Shown piece after piece: positions 21,834 through 31,790 of a DNA stretch of 64,000 nucleotides. The notes beneath the pieces are model-generated. The model saw only the letters and a program-made list of their open reading frames with translations, was not told the origin of the DNA and did not search any database. The translations under genes were made by a program, and so were the position numbers. Each line of letters opens with the position of its first letter. Position 1 is the stretch's first letter. The stretch comes from Klebsiella sp. BIGb0138 (GTDB lineage Bacteria > Pseudomonadota > Gammaproteobacteria > Enterobacterales > Enterobacteriaceae): positions 186,001 to 250,000 of the forward strand of contig NZ_SMCV01000006.1 of NCBI RefSeq assembly GCF_004342285.1. The letters are read 5' to 3'.

Positions 21834-23264
21834 ATGCCTGATTTTTTCTCTTTTATCAATGAAATACTCTGGGGCTCGGTAATGATTTATCTGTTACTGG
21901 GCGCTGGCGTCTGGTTTACCTGGCGAACGAAATTCATTCAGTTTCGTTATGTTCGCCAGTTTGGGAAAAGTCTAAAAAAAAGCCTCCTGCCCCAGCCCCA
22001 CGGGTTAACCTCCTTTCAGGCCCTGTGTACCAGCCTGGCCGCGCGGGTCGGTAGCGGCAACCTTGCCGGCGTTGCGCTGGCCATCGCCGCAGGCGGGCCC
22101 GGGGCCGTCTTCTGGATGTGGGTCTCGGCGCTGCTCGGCATGGCCAGCAGTTTTGCCGAATGTTCCCTTGCCCAGCTGTATAAAGAGCGCGATGAGCAGG
22201 GGCAATTTCGCGGTGGCCCAGCCTGGTACATGTCCCGAGGCTTAGGAATGCGCTGGATGGGGGTGATATTTTCGATTCTCCTGCTGCTGGCCTACGGGGT
22301 TATTTTTAACACGGTTCAGGCCAATTCAGTGGCGAATGCAATGGCCTATGCTTTTGATTTTCCCGTTCTTATCACCGGTGGCTTCCTGGCAGCGATAACC
22401 CTGCTGACGATCGCGCGCGGCCTGCGGGGCGTGGCGCGCTTAATGCAGTGGATCGTGCCGCTCATGGCGCTGCTGTGGGTGGCCACCAGTCTGCTCATTG
22501 GCCTCTGGCATATCACGGCGCTACCGGCTATTTTCGAAACCATTTTTCGCTGTGCGTTCGGCTGGCAGGAAGCCGCTGCCGGCGCGGTGGGCTATACCAT
22601 CAGTCAGGCATTAACCAGCGGTTTTCAACGCGGCATGTTCTCAAACGAAGCGGGAATGGGTTCGACGCCTAACGCAGCGGCGGCGGCGGCCTCCTGGCCA
22701 CCTCATCCGGCGGCGCAGGGAATTGTGCAGATGATTGGCGTATTTATTGATACGATTGTCATCTGTACCGCCAGTGCGGTGATTATCATGCTCGCCCCGC
22801 GCGGAGCCACGGAAGATTCCGCCAATGGTATCCAGGCTCTGCAGCAGGCCATGAGCGGGCTAATCGGCGGCTGGGGAGCCGGCTTCGTCGCCTTCATCGT
22901 GCTGCTCTTCGCCTTTAGTTCTATCGTCGCAAACTACATCTACGCAGAAAATAACCTGATATTCCTGCGTCTTAATCGCCCTCGCCATATCTGGGGACTG
23001 CGGATCCTGACGATCCTGATGGTACTGATGGGGACGCGGATCGGTTTACCGGTCGTCTGGCAGCTGGCGGACACCATTATGGCGCTGATGGCCATCACCA
23101 ACCTGACGGCGATCCTGCTGCTATCGCCGACGGTGCGGCTGCTGGCGGGCGATTATCTCAGCCAGCGGCGACGCGGCGTCCAGCCGACCTTTGACGCCAC
23201 GCGCTATCCGGAGATCCGTCAGCAGCTGGCGCCGGGAAGCTGGGATGATCTGCCGCGCGAATAG
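21834..23264 (+). CDS. yaaJ: alanine/glycine:cation symporter family protein YaaJ
   Basis: Sodium-coupled amino-acid symporter of the AGCS family in the inner membrane. The 476 residues have about 11 membrane segments, the family signature [17 protein letters not shown], and [19 protein letters not shown] near residue 75. The length equals E. coli YaaJ. An AGAGGA ribosome site precedes the ATG. Alanine or glycine is the likely substrate from the family, not from this sequence. Confidence 0.93.
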   Translation: MPDFFSFINEILWGSVMIYLLLGAGVWFTWRTKFIQFRYVRQFGKSLKKSLLPQPHGLTSFQALCTSLAARVGSGNLAGVALAIAAGGPGAVFWMWVSALLGMASSFAECSLAQLYKERDEQGQFRGGPAWYMSRGLGMRWMGVIFSILLLLAYGVIFNTVQANSVANAMAYAFDFPVLITGGFLAAITLLTIARGLRGVARLMQWIVPLMALLWVATSLLIGLWHITALPAIFETIFRCAFGWQEAAAGAVGYTISQALTSGFQRGMFSNEAGMGSTPNAAAAAASWPPHPAAQGIVQMIGVFIDTIVICTASAVIIMLAPRGATEDSANGIQALQQAMSGLIGGWGAGFVAFIVLLFAFSSIVANYIYAENNLIFLRLNRPRHIWGLRILTILMVLMGTRIGLPVVWQLADTIMALMAITNLTAILLLSPTVRLLAGDYLSQRRRGVQPTFDATRYPEIRQQLAPGSWDDLPRE

Positions 23265-23341
23265 CGCGGCAATCGCAGCTATCGATCCCACCATGGCCTT
23301 TTTTTGTTAAAGTCACGGAAAATCTCCTGCAAGGACTGGAT

Positions 23342-24115
23342 ATGTTGATTCTGATTTCACCTGCCAAAACGCTCGACTACCACAGCCCGCTGGCGACCAC
23401 ACGTTACACTCAGCCTGAGCTGCTGGAGTATTCGCAACAGCTGATCGGCGTCGCGCGCCAGCTCTCTGCGCCGCAGATCGCTAAGCTGATGAGCATCAGC
23501 GATAAACTGGCGGATCTGAACGCCACCCGCTTTCACGACTGGCACCCGGACTTTACCCCGCAAAACGCTCGCCAGGCGATTCTGGCCTTTAAAGGCGACG
23601 TATATACCGGACTGCAGGCGGAAACCCTCAGCGAAGCCGATTTTGATTTCGCCCAGCAGCATCTGCGCATGCTTTCCGGCCTCTATGGTGTGCTGCGCCC
23701 GCTGGATCTGATGCAGCCTTATCGTCTGGAAATGGGCATTAAGCTGGAAAACCCCAACGGGAAAGATCTTTACCAGTTCTGGGGCGACGTGATTACCGAC
23801 ACGCTAAACCAGGCGCTGAAAGCCCAGGGCGACGATATCGTCATTAATCTCGCCTCCGACGAATACTTCCGTTCGGTGAAAACCAAACGGCTGCAGGGGC
23901 AAATCATTAAGCCGGTGTTCCTCGATGAGAAAAACGGTAAGTTTAAGGTCATTAGCTTCTACGCCAAGAAGGCGCGCGGTTTAATGAGCCGCTATATCAT
24001 TGAGAAGCGTCTAACCCAGCCGGAACAGCTTGCCGGCTTCGACAGCGAAGGCTATTTCTTTGATTCAGAAGCCTCCGGTAACGGTGAAATGGTCTTTAAA
24101 CGCCACGAGCGCTAG
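23342..24115 (+). CDS. yaaA: peroxide stress resistance protein YaaA
   Basis: Member of the YaaA/DUF328 family that lowers intracellular free iron during peroxide stress in E. coli (OxyR-induced there). The 257 residues start [16 protein letters not shown], with [10 protein letters not shown]-like and NLASDEYF blocks characteristic of the family. The protein is cytosolic and has no signal peptide. It follows yaaJ by 77 bp on the same strand and converges on yaaX, with a GC-rich hairpin between. Confidence 0.93.
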   Translation: MLILISPAKTLDYHSPLATTRYTQPELLEYSQQLIGVARQLSAPQIAKLMSISDKLADLNATRFHDWHPDFTPQNARQAILAFKGDVYTGLQAETLSEADFDFAQQHLRMLSGLYGVLRPLDLMQPYRLEMGIKLENPNGKDLYQFWGDVITDTLNQALKAQGDDIVINLASDEYFRSVKTKRLQGQIIKPVFLDEKNGKFKVISFYAKKARGLMSRYIIEKRLTQPEQLAGFDSEGYFFDSEASGNGEMVFKRHER

Positions 24116-24121
24116 CGGGCT

Positions 24122-24146
24122 CCCCGGCCGCTGCCGGCGGCCGGGG
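24122..24146. terminator. hairpin between convergent yaaA and yaaX
   Basis: A 10-bp stem CCCCGGCCGC/GCGGCCGGGG (24122-24131 with 24137-24146, 5-base loop) starts 6 bp past the yaaA stop and 8 bp before the yaaX stop. There is no T-run on either side. Confidence 0.5.
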
Positions 24147-24153
24147 AATCGGT

Positions 24154-24429
24154 TTAGCGATGGTGCCAGTCGCGATCCGCTCCGCGGCCGCGATGGTGGT
24201 CATGGCGATGCTCATCATGCGGGCGCCAGCGGTTATCGCGCCACTCGTAATGACGTCCCCACCATGCATGATCGCGCCAGTGGCCGCCATCCCAGTAGTT
24301 GCCGTGGCTGTCACGATCGCCAATTTGCAGTTTAACCGCCGGAACCAGCGTAATTTCCGCTGCATGTACCACCGCAGGAGCCACCAGCGACATCGAAAGC
24401 GCAAGGATCACAGATTTCAGCTTTGACAT
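24154..24429 (-). CDS. yaaX: DUF2502 periplasmic protein YaaX
   Basis: Small exported protein of unknown function (91 residues). It has a signal peptide with likely cleavage after VVHAA, then a mature part beginning EITLVPAVKLQIGDRDSHG and a Trp/His/Arg-rich region with repeated WRDH-type motifs, ending in a His/Asp/Arg-rich tail. This matches E. coli YaaX and the DUF2502 family, which includes YpeC. The low-complexity His-rich tail could bind metal, but that is a guess. It lies between thrC and yaaA, as in E. coli. Confidence 0.88.
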   Translation of the reverse strand: MSKLKSVILALSMSLVAPAVVHAAEITLVPAVKLQIGDRDSHGNYWDGGHWRDHAWWGRHYEWRDNRWRPHDEHRHDHHRGRGADRDWHHR

Positions 24430-24597
24430 AGGTTTCCCCTTAATTAACAGTCCCCGTTCGGGCCGATAACAAAAGATTACCCCGCCACAACACCGCTGGT
24501 TATTCTCCGCAATCCTAATCTCTGACGTCCGGCATTTATTGGTAATTCATCCATTTTCCCTGCCTGATTTCTGCATAATTTCTCCTTTTTTGCCGCT

Positions 24598-24624
24598 AAA
24601 AAAGCCGGACGCTCAGGTCCGGCT
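24598..24624 (-). terminator. thrABC terminator
   Basis: An 8-bp stem AGCCGGAC/GTCCGGCT (24603-24610 with 24617-24624) is followed on the minus strand by a T-run (24602-24598). It starts about 30 bp after the thrC stop. Confidence 0.88.
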
Positions 24625-24652
24625 GGAGAAATACGCGCAGGGATAAGCGCGG

Positions 24653-25939
24653 TTACGCTTTGCCCATCATCAGCTGACGCAGCGCGGCGAAATCCGCCGG
24701 CAGATTATGCGACAGCAGCGGCAGGTCAGCGCGATCGGCCAGCTCTTTCGGCAGCGGCAGCGTCTCCTGGAGGATCTCTTCAACGCTCTCCTTGAACTTC
24801 GCCGGATGCGCGGTACCGAGGAACAGACCATATTCACCCGGCTGCAGCTGGTCGCGCAGCGCGCGCCAGGCGATGGCTGCGTGCGGCTCAGAGGTGTAGC
24901 CAATGGCTTTCAGCTCGCGCATCGCCTGTTTGGTGGTTTCATCGTCCACCGCCGCATAGCCCAGCTCGTTCAGACGCCAGACTTTGCGACGGAACAGCTC
25001 TTCCACGCGCGGCCAGTTGTTCGGCTGGCTGACGTCCATCGCGTTAGACAGCGTCGCCTGGGTCGCTTTCGGCGCCCAGTTGCCGTCCTGCAGGAAACGC
25101 GGCACGGTATCATTGGCGTTGGTGGCGGCAATAAAGCGTTTAATCGGCAGGCCTAAAGACTTCGCCAGCAGACCCGCGGTCAGATCGCCGAAGTTACCGC
25201 TCGGCACGGAAATCACCAGCTGGTTACGCGCTTCCTGCGGCAGCTGCGCCACCGCTTCAAAGTAGTAGCAAATTTGCGCCAGCAGGCGGCTGATGTTAAT
25301 GGAGTTCGCCGAATTCAGACCCAGAGCGACCTTCAACTCTTCATCGTCAAAGGCCTGTTTTACCAGCGCCTGACAGGCATCGAAGTCGCCATCAATCGCC
25401 ACGGTTTCAATGTTGCCGCCCAGGGTACAGAACAGTTTTTCCTGCAGCGGGCTGATCTTGCCGCGCGGATAGAGGATAACGACTTTCACATTTGGCAGAC
25501 CGTAAAACGCGTGCGCGACCGCCGCGCCGGTATCACCTGAGGTTGCCGTCAGAATCGTCACCGGTTTGTCGCCGGCGATATGGGTCAGCATCTGCGCCAT
25601 AAAACGGCCGCCGAAATCTTTAAACGCCAGCGTCGGGCCGTGGAACAGCTCCAGACAGCCGACGTCATCCTGCACCTTACTGACCGGAGCCGGGAAGGTG
25701 AAAGCGGCGGCGATGCGCTGTTTGAGGATCTCCTGCGGGATCTCGTCGCCAATAAAGGCCGACAGAATTGTGGCGCTGCGGGAGGCCAAATCCATCTCCA
25801 GCATGTCGTCGATTTCAGTCAGGCTAAATTCCGGCAGATCGTGCGGAAAGAACAGCCCTTGCTGCTTGCCCAGCCCCTGCGTCACGGCCTGCGCGAAGCT
25901 GACCTGTTCGTTATGATCTTTTAAGTTATAGAGTTTCAT
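24653..25939 (-). CDS. thrC: threonine synthase
   Basis: PLP enzyme converting O-phosphohomoserine to threonine. The 428 residues equal the E. coli length. The PLP lysine is Lys107 in LAFKDFGGRF, and the phosphate-binding segment is SVPSGNFGDLTAG. The start at 25939 is 3 bp after the thrB stop. It is the last gene of thrLABC, ending at a strong terminator. Confidence 0.98.
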   Translation of the reverse strand: MKLYNLKDHNEQVSFAQAVTQGLGKQQGLFFPHDLPEFSLTEIDDMLEMDLASRSATILSAFIGDEIPQEILKQRIAAAFTFPAPVSKVQDDVGCLELFHGPTLAFKDFGGRFMAQMLTHIAGDKPVTILTATSGDTGAAVAHAFYGLPNVKVVILYPRGKISPLQEKLFCTLGGNIETVAIDGDFDACQALVKQAFDDEELKVALGLNSANSINISRLLAQICYYFEAVAQLPQEARNQLVISVPSGNFGDLTAGLLAKSLGLPIKRFIAATNANDTVPRFLQDGNWAPKATQATLSNAMDVSQPNNWPRVEELFRRKVWRLNELGYAAVDDETTKQAMRELKAIGYTSEPHAAIAWRALRDQLQPGEYGLFLGTAHPAKFKESVEEILQETLPLPKELADRADLPLLSHNLPADFAALRQLMMGKA

Positions 25940-25942
25940 TGG

Positions 25943-26872
25943 TTATCCCACTACTCGTGCGCCCGCCGTGTCCAGCCGGCAAATATGAACAAAGCCTTCC
26001 TGATTTTGCAGATAGTGCGTGCCCAGCCACTCCGCGACGCGTTGCGCGGTTTCCGGCTTATCGCACAACGCAAACAGCGTTGGGCCAGAACCAGAGATAC
26101 CGCACGCCTGCGCGCCGATCTCCATTGCCGCCTGACGCGCTTCACTGAAGCCCGGCAGCAGTTTGGTGCGGTACGGTTCGGCAATCACATCTTTCATCAA
26201 TTTCGCCGCCAGCTGCGACTGGCGGGTGTAGCAGGCATGAATAAAGCCCGCCAGGTGACGCCCGTGAGCGATACAGTCCTGGCGGCGATATTGCGCCGGG
26301 AGGATGGCGCGCGCTTCCGCCGTCGACACTTTGATCCCCGGATAAGCCAGCACCCATAGCCACTCGTCAAATCCCGGAATCTGCTGGCTGATGATGCCAT
26401 TCTCTTCAATCATCAGCTGCATCCCGCCCAGATAGCAGGGAGCGACGTTGTCATAGTGGATGCTGCCGGAGATACGCCCTTCCATCTCCCCCATCAGCGC
26501 CAGCATGCGCATTTCATTCAGCGGCTTACCGCAGAATTCATTCATCGCTACCAGCGCGGCAACGACCGAACAGGCGCTGGAGCCGAGTCCTGAGCCAATC
26601 GGCATGTTCTTTTCCAGCACCATCGAAACCGGAACTTTTTTGCCTATTTCCTGGCAAAAACGCTCCCAGCACTGATAAACAATGTTCTCCTGCGGCGCGG
26701 CAGGTAATTTAGCGGCAAAACGACCGACGTTTTGCAGGCTGAAGCTTTCTGCCGCCTCTACCGAGACGTTGTCCCCCAGCAGCGTGCCATCGACCGGCGT
26801 CACCGCCGCGCCCAGCACATCGAACCCGACGCTCATATTGGCACTGGAAGCCGGGGCATATACTTTGACCAT
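25943..26872 (-). CDS. thrB: homoserine kinase
   Basis: GHMP-family kinase phosphorylating homoserine. The 309 residues carry the ATP loop [18 protein letters not shown], the N-terminal motif [18 protein letters not shown], and a C-terminal [12 protein letters not shown] block. The start is one base after the thrA stop, so translation is coupled. Confidence 0.98.
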   Translation of the reverse strand: MVKVYAPASSANMSVGFDVLGAAVTPVDGTLLGDNVSVEAAESFSLQNVGRFAAKLPAAPQENIVYQCWERFCQEIGKKVPVSMVLEKNMPIGSGLGSSACSVVAALVAMNEFCGKPLNEMRMLALMGEMEGRISGSIHYDNVAPCYLGGMQLMIEENGIISQQIPGFDEWLWVLAYPGIKVSTAEARAILPAQYRRQDCIAHGRHLAGFIHACYTRQSQLAAKLMKDVIAEPYRTKLLPGFSEARQAAMEIGAQACGISGSGPTLFALCDKPETAQRVAEWLGTHYLQNQEGFVHICRLDTAGARVVG

Positions 26873-26873
26873 C

Positions 26874-29336
26874 TTAAACTCCTAACTTCCATGACAGGGT
26901 GCGCAACAGGTCAGCAAACACGCCGGCCGCCGTGACATCGTTACCCGCCCCATAACCGCGCAGCACCAGCGGCAGCGGCTGATAATAATGGCTGTAAAAG
27001 GCCAGGGCGTTCTCGCCGTTTTTCACTTTGAACAGAGGATCGTTACCATCAACGGCGGCAATTTTCACCCGACAGGTGCCATCCTCTTCGATATTACCGA
27101 CGTAACGCAAGACTTTACCTTCGTCACGCGCTTTGGCAACGCGTGACGCAAACTCGTTATCCAGCGCGGGCAGACGCGCCATAAAGCTCTCAACATCGCC
27201 GCTGGCGTCAAATTCCGCCGGCAATACCGGTTCGACGACGATATCCGACAGCTCCAGCTCGCGGCCGGTTTCACGGGCCAGAATCAATAGTTTACGGGCA
27301 ACGTCGACGCCAGAAAGGTCGTCACGCGGATCCGGTTCGGTATAGCCCATCGTGCGCGCCAGGGTTGTCGCCTCGGAGAGATTCATCCCCTCATCCAGCT
27401 TACCGAAGATAAACGACAGCGAGCCTGACAGTATCCCGGAGAAATGCAGCAGTTCATCCCCGGCGTTCAGCAGGTTTTGCAGGTTTTCAATCACCGGCAG
27501 CCCGGCGCCCACGTTAGTGTCGTAGAGGAATTTACGCCGTGAGCTGCTGGCAGCATGGCGCAGCTGATGATAATAATCCAGCGACGAGGTATTGGCCTTT
27601 TTGTTCGGCGTCACCACGTGGAAACCTTCGCGCAGGAAATCGGCGTACTGATCGGCGACCGCCTGACTGGAAGTACAGTCAACGATAACCGGGTTCAGCA
27701 GGTGGTACTCTTTAACCAGACGAATCAGCCGCCCGAGGTTCAGCGACTCTTTCGCCTCCGCCAGCTCCGCCCGCCAGTTTTCGAGATTCAGGCCGTGGAC
27801 GTTGGTCAGCAGGGCCTGTGAATTAGCCACGCCGCACACGCGCAGGTCGATATGCTTGTTTTTCAGCCAGCCCTGCTGGCGCTTGATCTGTTCAATCAGC
27901 GCGCCGCCCACGCCGCCCACGCCGATGACAAAGACTTCAATCACCTGATCGGTATTGAACAGCATCTGGTGGGTCACGCGCACCCCGGTGGTCGCATCAT
28001 CGTTGCTGACCACTACGGAAATCGAGCGCTCGGAAGAGCCCTGAGCAATCGCCACAATATTGATATTGGCGCGGGCTAACGCAGCGAAGAACTTCGCGGA
28101 AATCCCGCGCAGCGTGCGCATGCCGTCGCCCACGACGGAGATGATCGCCAGACGATCCATGATCGCCAGCGGCTCCAACTGGCCCTCTTTCAGCTCCAGA
28201 TAGAACTCCTCTTCCATCACCCGTTTTGCGCGCGCGCAGTCGCTCTGCGGTACGCAGAAGCTGATGCTGTATTCCGAAGAGGACTGGGTGATCAGGACCA
28301 CTGAAATCCCGGCGCGGGACATGGTGGCAAAGACCCGGGCGGCCATACCGACCATCCCTTTCATCCCCGGGCCGGAGACGTTGAACATCGCCATATTATT
28401 GAGGTTGGAGATGCCTTTGACCGGCAGACCGTCTTCCTCGAGACTGGCGCCGATCAGCGTGCCGGGCGCCTGCGGATTACCGGTGTTTTTGATAAGGCAG
28501 GGGATCTGGAACTGGGCGATAGGGGCAATGGTACGCGGATGCAGCACTTTGGCGCCGAAGTAGGAAAGCTCCATCGCCTCCTGGTAAGACATCGACTTCA
28601 GCAGGCGCGCATCGGGAACCTGACGCGGGTCGCAGGTATAGACGCCGTCAACATCGGTCCAGATTTCACAACAGTCGGCGCGCAGGCAGGCGGCCAGCAC
28701 GGCAGCGGAATAGTCGGAGCCATTCCGCCCCAGCACCACCAGCTCCCCCTTCTCGTTACCGGCGGTAAACCCGGCCATCAGCACCATATGATCGGCCGGA
28801 ATGTGGCTGGCGGCAATGCGGCGGGTCGACTCCGCGATATCAACGGTGGATTCAAGGTAATGGCCCACGGCCAGCAGTTTTTCGACGGGGTTAATCACGC
28901 TAACTTTATGGCCGCGCGCTTCCAGCAGACCTGCCATAACGGCAATAGATAACTTTTCGCCGCGGCAAATCAGCGCCGCGTTGACGCTATCAGGGCATTG
29001 GCCCAGCAGGCTGATACCGTGCAGGACATGTTTAATCTGGGCAAATTCTTGTGCGACAAACGCTTTCAGCTGCGCCAGCGGAAACCCCGGCTGCGCGTCG
29101 GCGAGGCCCTGCAGCAGTTCGGCAAAAATGCGTTCGGCGTCGGAGATATTGGTGAGCGCGTCCTGACCGCCGATGGTTTTTTCAATCATCGCGACCAGAT
29201 GGTTGGTGATTTTCGCCGGGGCAGACAGGACGGTTGCTACCTGCCCCTGCCTGGCATTGCTCTCCAGAATATCGGCAACCCGCAGAAAACGTTCTGCATT
29301 TGCCACTGATGTACCGCCGAACTTCAACACGCGCAT
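26874..29336 (-). CDS. thrA: bifunctional aspartokinase I / homoserine dehydrogenase I
   Basis: Two steps of the aspartate pathway in one chain: an N-terminal aspartate kinase (~1-250, [15 protein letters not shown] and [12 protein letters not shown]), tandem ACT regulatory domains (~300-460) giving threonine feedback, and a C-terminal homoserine dehydrogenase (~465-820, [14 protein letters not shown] and the [13 protein letters not shown] substrate block). The start at 29336 gives 820 residues as in E. coli; the further ATG at 29378 lies inside the attenuator and is rejected. Confidence 0.98.
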   Translation of the reverse strand: MRVLKFGGTSVANAERFLRVADILESNARQGQVATVLSAPAKITNHLVAMIEKTIGGQDALTNISDAERIFAELLQGLADAQPGFPLAQLKAFVAQEFAQIKHVLHGISLLGQCPDSVNAALICRGEKLSIAVMAGLLEARGHKVSVINPVEKLLAVGHYLESTVDIAESTRRIAASHIPADHMVLMAGFTAGNEKGELVVLGRNGSDYSAAVLAACLRADCCEIWTDVDGVYTCDPRQVPDARLLKSMSYQEAMELSYFGAKVLHPRTIAPIAQFQIPCLIKNTGNPQAPGTLIGASLEEDGLPVKGISNLNNMAMFNVSGPGMKGMVGMAARVFATMSRAGISVVLITQSSSEYSISFCVPQSDCARAKRVMEEEFYLELKEGQLEPLAIMDRLAIISVVGDGMRTLRGISAKFFAALARANINIVAIAQGSSERSISVVVSNDDATTGVRVTHQMLFNTDQVIEVFVIGVGGVGGALIEQIKRQQGWLKNKHIDLRVCGVANSQALLTNVHGLNLENWRAELAEAKESLNLGRLIRLVKEYHLLNPVIVDCTSSQAVADQYADFLREGFHVVTPNKKANTSSLDYYHQLRHAASSSRRKFLYDTNVGAGLPVIENLQNLLNAGDELLHFSGILSGSLSFIFGKLDEGMNLSEATTLARTMGYTEPDPRDDLSGVDVARKLLILARETGRELELSDIVVEPVLPAEFDASGDVESFMARLPALDNEFASRVAKARDEGKVLRYVGNIEEDGTCRVKIAAVDGNDPLFKVKNGENALAFYSHYYQPLPLVLRGYGAGNDVTAAGVFADLLRTLSWKLGV

Positions 29337-29360
29337 GGTTGTTACCCCTAGATTTTTTGT

Positions 29361-29399
29361 CGAAAAAAAAGCCCGCACTGTTCAGGTGCGGGCTTTTTT
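29361..29399 (-). terminator. thr operon attenuator
   Basis: A 14-bp stem (AAAAAAGCCCGCAC 29365-29378 with its complement 29386-29399, 7-base loop) is followed on the minus strand by a T-run. It starts 19 bp after the thrL stop and 25 bp before thrA. Stalling of ribosomes at the Thr/Ile codons of thrL is the known mechanism preventing this stem from forming. Confidence 0.95.
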
Positions 29400-29417
29400 C
29401 TGTGTTTCCTGTACGCG

Positions 29418-29486
29418 TCAGCCCGCACCGTTACCTGTGGTAATGGTGATGGTGATAATGGTTGTCATCATGCCGATGCGTTTCAT
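29418..29486 (-). CDS. thrL: thr operon leader peptide
   Basis: A 22-codon leader reading MKRIGMMTTIITITITTGNG plus AG. The core has seven Thr and four Ile codons in a row of eleven (residues 8-17), the sensor for threonine and isoleucine tRNA charging. E. coli ThrL is 21 residues (MKRISTTITTTITITTGNG plus AG), so the ends are conserved while the middle differs. It is followed directly by the attenuator stem. Confidence 0.96.
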   Translation of the reverse strand: MKRIGMMTTIITITITTGNGAG

Positions 29487-29524
29487 GGATGTTGTGTACT
29501 CTGTAATTTTTATCTGTCTGTGTC

Positions 29525-29566
29525 CTGTGCCTATATTGGTTAAAGTATCTGCCGGTTTAAGTCAAC
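29525..29566 (-). promoter_or_regulatory. thr operon promoter
   Basis: The minus-strand text from TTGACT (29565-29560) through ACTTTAACCAATATAGGCA (about 29550-29531) is nearly identical to the E. coli thrL promoter, and the leader up to the thrL ATG is likewise conserved. Exact hexamers were not assigned. Confidence 0.7.
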
Positions 29567-29698
29567 GAATTTTTACATTTCGCCTGTTCTCAGGCACCTG
29601 GGCAATGCGCCACAATGGCCTGACAATTCCTGCGCATTTGTGGAGTATCGCGCTTGCTATCAGCAGATATAACCATACTAAAATCTTATATCAGCACT

Positions 29699-30385
29699 TT
29701 ACTCTGGTAGGTTTTTTTCAATATCGTGCAGCAATCGGTGCAACATCGCCGTGTCGCGCTGCTGCAAAAGCCCGATCCGCTGCTGCAGCCAGTCGGTGAG
29801 TTTGGTGTCTGCAGAGACGCCAAGTCGGGTCAACAGATCGTGAGTGCGCAGGCGTAATGCCTGCAGCTGATTTGCATCGGCGCAGGCGGAAGCGGCCGAC
29901 GTCTGCTGCAGCAAAGAGGTCAACTGGTAGCAATAAACCATCACCGATTGCCCTAAGTTAAGCGAAGGATAGTCCGCCACCATCGGCACCCCGGTCAGGA
30001 CATCGGCGAGCGCCAGCTCCTCGTTGCTCAGCCCGGAATCCTCGCGGCCAAACACCAGCGCGGCATGATTCATCCAGCGCGCTTTTTCTTCCAGCAGCGG
30101 CAACAGCTGCTGCGGCGTGGCGTAGTAATGAAAACGCGCCCGGCTGCGGGCGGTGGTCGCGACGGTAAAGTCGACATCGTGCAGCGCCTGCTCGAGGGTG
30201 GGATAAGTGCTGATATTATCGAGAATATCGCCAGAACCATGCGCCACCCAGCGCGCGGCAGGCTGCAGATGCGCATCGCTATCGACGATGCGCATGTCGC
30301 TAAAGCCCATCGTTTTCATCGCCCGCGCCGCCGCGCCAACATTCTCTGCCCTGGCCGGGGCGACTAATACAATAGATACACGCAT
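29699..30385 (-). CDS. yjtD: SPOUT-family RNA methyltransferase YjtD
   Basis: Predicted tRNA/rRNA 2'-O-methyltransferase of the TrmH/SpoU family, cytosolic; the substrate is not established. The 228 residues match E. coli YjtD. SPOUT motifs: VAPARAENVGAAARAMK (motif 1), LVFGREDSGLSNEEL (motif 2) and YPSLNLGQSVMVYCYQL (motif 3 in the trefoil knot). The start at 30385 gives MRVSIVLVAPARAENVG. The gene lies after the thr promoter and divergent from arcA; its 5' flank carries a direct repeat enclosing a hairpin (see findings). Confidence 0.9.
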   Translation of the reverse strand: MRVSIVLVAPARAENVGAAARAMKTMGFSDMRIVDSDAHLQPAARWVAHGSGDILDNISTYPTLEQALHDVDFTVATTARSRARFHYYATPQQLLPLLEEKARWMNHAALVFGREDSGLSNEELALADVLTGVPMVADYPSLNLGQSVMVYCYQLTSLLQQTSAASACADANQLQALRLRTHDLLTRLGVSADTKLTDWLQQRIGLLQQRDTAMLHRLLHDIEKNLPE

Positions 30386-30405
30386 TGTGACTCTCTTCTA
30401 CGTTC

Positions 30406-30451
30406 TTACGCGGCGAAAATGGAAGCATGTCCATTTTTACGCGGCGAAAAT
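30406..30451. repeat. 15-bp direct repeat flanking an 8-bp stem-loop
   Basis: TTACGCGGCGAAAAT occurs exactly at 30406-30420 and 30437-30451 (31-bp period). Between and overlapping the copies, AAAATGGA (30416-30423) pairs with TCCATTTT (30430-30437) around AGCATG. The module lies 21-66 bp before the yjtD ATG, in its leader or promoter. Confidence 0.7.
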
Positions 30452-30726
30452 TTACAAAATTGCAACAAAAATCACTAAAATTGCCGTTTATTACCCATAA
30501 AAAAGCCTAAACTGTTTCCAACAAACCTCGACACGGAGTATGTTAACAGAACGCTTTTATCCATCTGTTTGCCAATGAGATTTAAGGCAAACGCTCCCGA
30601 CGGATATTGGATTCAGCATATTTACTAATTTACCCGCGCAACCACTTGAGCTGTGTAAGATTTGTGACTATTAATGGCATTACCATGCAATGATTTCACA
30701 AGACTGTTAACGTGCTACAATTGAAT

Positions 30727-30740
30727 TTGATATATGTCAA
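30727..30740 (+). promoter_or_regulatory. FNR-type site upstream of arcA
   Basis: TTGATATATGTCAA differs from the FNR consensus TTGATnnnnATCAA at one position. arcA of E. coli is activated anaerobically by FNR and has several upstream promoters; this site is about 280 bp before the arcA ATG, consistent with that. Confidence 0.6.
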
Positions 30741-30781
30741 CGAAGCGTAGTTTTATTGGGTGTTCAGCCTCTCTTAGCCTG

Positions 30782-30922
30782 TTATATTGCTGTTAAAATG
30801 GTTAGGATGACAGCCGTTTTTGACACCGTCGGGTCCAGAGGGAAAGTACCCACGACCAAGCTAATGATGTTGTTGACGTTGATGGAAAGTGCATCAAGAA
30901 CGCAATTACGTACTTTAGTCAT
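30782..30922 (-). CDS. yjjY: small protein frame YjjY, antisense to the arcA leader
   Basis: A 46-codon minus-strand frame beginning MTKVRNCVLDALSINVNN and ending AVILTILTAI. It matches E. coli YjjY (46 residues) at nearly every position, and sits in the same place between yjtD and arcA. Function unknown; the second half is hydrophobic. It is wholly antisense to the arcA leader, so conservation may be due to arcA regulatory DNA or RNA. A clear ribosome site is not obvious (GTCCGGCGTAAC precedes the ATG). Whether it is translated is uncertain. Confidence 0.5.
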   Translation of the reverse strand: MTKVRNCVLDALSINVNNIISLVVGTFPLDPTVSKTAVILTILTAI

Positions 30923-31017
30923 GTTACGCCGGACATGTTAATTTGCGACATGCACCAGGCAGGTCAGGGACTTTGGTACTTCCTGTTTCGATTTAGTTGG
31001 CAATTTAGGTAGCAAAC

Positions 31018-31734
31018 ATGCAGACCCCGCACATTCTTATCGTTGAAGACGAGTTGGTAACACGCAACACGTTAAAAAGTATTTTCGAAGCAGAAGGTTA
31101 TGATGTGTTCGAAGCGACCGATGGCGCGGAAATGCATCAGATCCTGTCTGAAAATGATATCAACCTGGTGATTATGGATATTAATCTGCCGGGTAAAAAT
31201 GGTCTCCTGCTGGCGCGTGAACTGCGTGAACAGGCGGACGTCGCGCTGATGTTCCTGACCGGCCGCGACAACGAAGTTGATAAGATTCTGGGCCTTGAAA
31301 TCGGCGCTGATGACTATATCACTAAACCGTTTAACCCTCGTGAACTGACTATTCGCGCGCGCAACCTGCTCTCTCGTACCATGAACCTGGGTACCGTGAG
31401 CGAAGAACGTCGCAGCGTAGAAAGCTATAAGTTCAACGGATGGGAACTGGATATCAATAGCCGTTCGCTGGTTAGCCCAAATGGCGAGCAGTACAAGCTG
31501 CCACGCAGTGAATTCCGCGCGATGCTGCACTTCTGCGAAAACCCGGGCAAAATCCAGTCACGTGCTGAACTGCTGAAGAAAATGACCGGCCGTGAGCTTA
31601 AGCCGCACGACCGCACCGTAGACGTGACCATCCGTCGCATTCGTAAGCACTTCGAGTCCACTCCGGATACCCCGGAAATCATCGCCACCATTCACGGCGA
31701 AGGTTACCGCTTCTGTGGCGACCTGCAGGAATAA
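31018..31734 (+). CDS. arcA: two-component response regulator ArcA
   Basis: Response regulator of the ArcB/ArcA system that represses aerobic respiratory genes under low oxygen. The receiver domain (1-~120) has Glu10/Asp11, phospho-acceptor Asp54 in [12 protein letters not shown] and [12 protein letters not shown]. The OmpR-type winged helix (~135-235) ends VRRIRKHFE-like and [12 protein letters not shown]. The 238 residues match E. coli. Monocistronic, with a long conserved leader and a strong terminator. Confidence 0.98.
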   Translation: MQTPHILIVEDELVTRNTLKSIFEAEGYDVFEATDGAEMHQILSENDINLVIMDINLPGKNGLLLARELREQADVALMFLTGRDNEVDKILGLEIGADDYITKPFNPRELTIRARNLLSRTMNLGTVSEERRSVESYKFNGWELDINSRSLVSPNGEQYKLPRSEFRAMLHFCENPGKIQSRAELLKKMTGRELKPHDRTVDVTIRRIRKHFESTPDTPEIIATIHGEGYRFCGDLQE

Positions 31735-31760
31735 CATCCGTTTTCCGGCCATCACCACGT

Positions 31761-31790
31761 AAAAACGGCGCCTCCTGGCGCCGTTTTTTA
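31761..31790. terminator. arcA/creD convergent terminator
   Basis: A 12-bp perfect stem AAAAACGGCGCC/GGCGCCGTTTTT (31761-31772 with 31777-31788) with a TCCT loop has T-runs on both strands. It lies between the arcA stop and the creD stop, overlapping the latter. Confidence 0.93.

Larger units (their letters stand above)
30386..31017. other. yjtD-arcA intergenic region
   Basis: Divergent 632-bp regulatory region. It holds the yjtD leader module (30406-30451), AT-rich DNA (30460-30720), the FNR-type site (30727-30740), the arcA leader and the antisense yjjY frame. No other supported gene; a plus-strand frame at 30756-30941 overlaps yjjY and is regarded as its shadow. Confidence 0.6.

Noticed and set aside
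30756-30941. 61-codon plus-strand frame in the arcA leader
   Set aside because: Complementary to yjjY; no ribosome site, and the yjjY strand matches the E. coli sequence.
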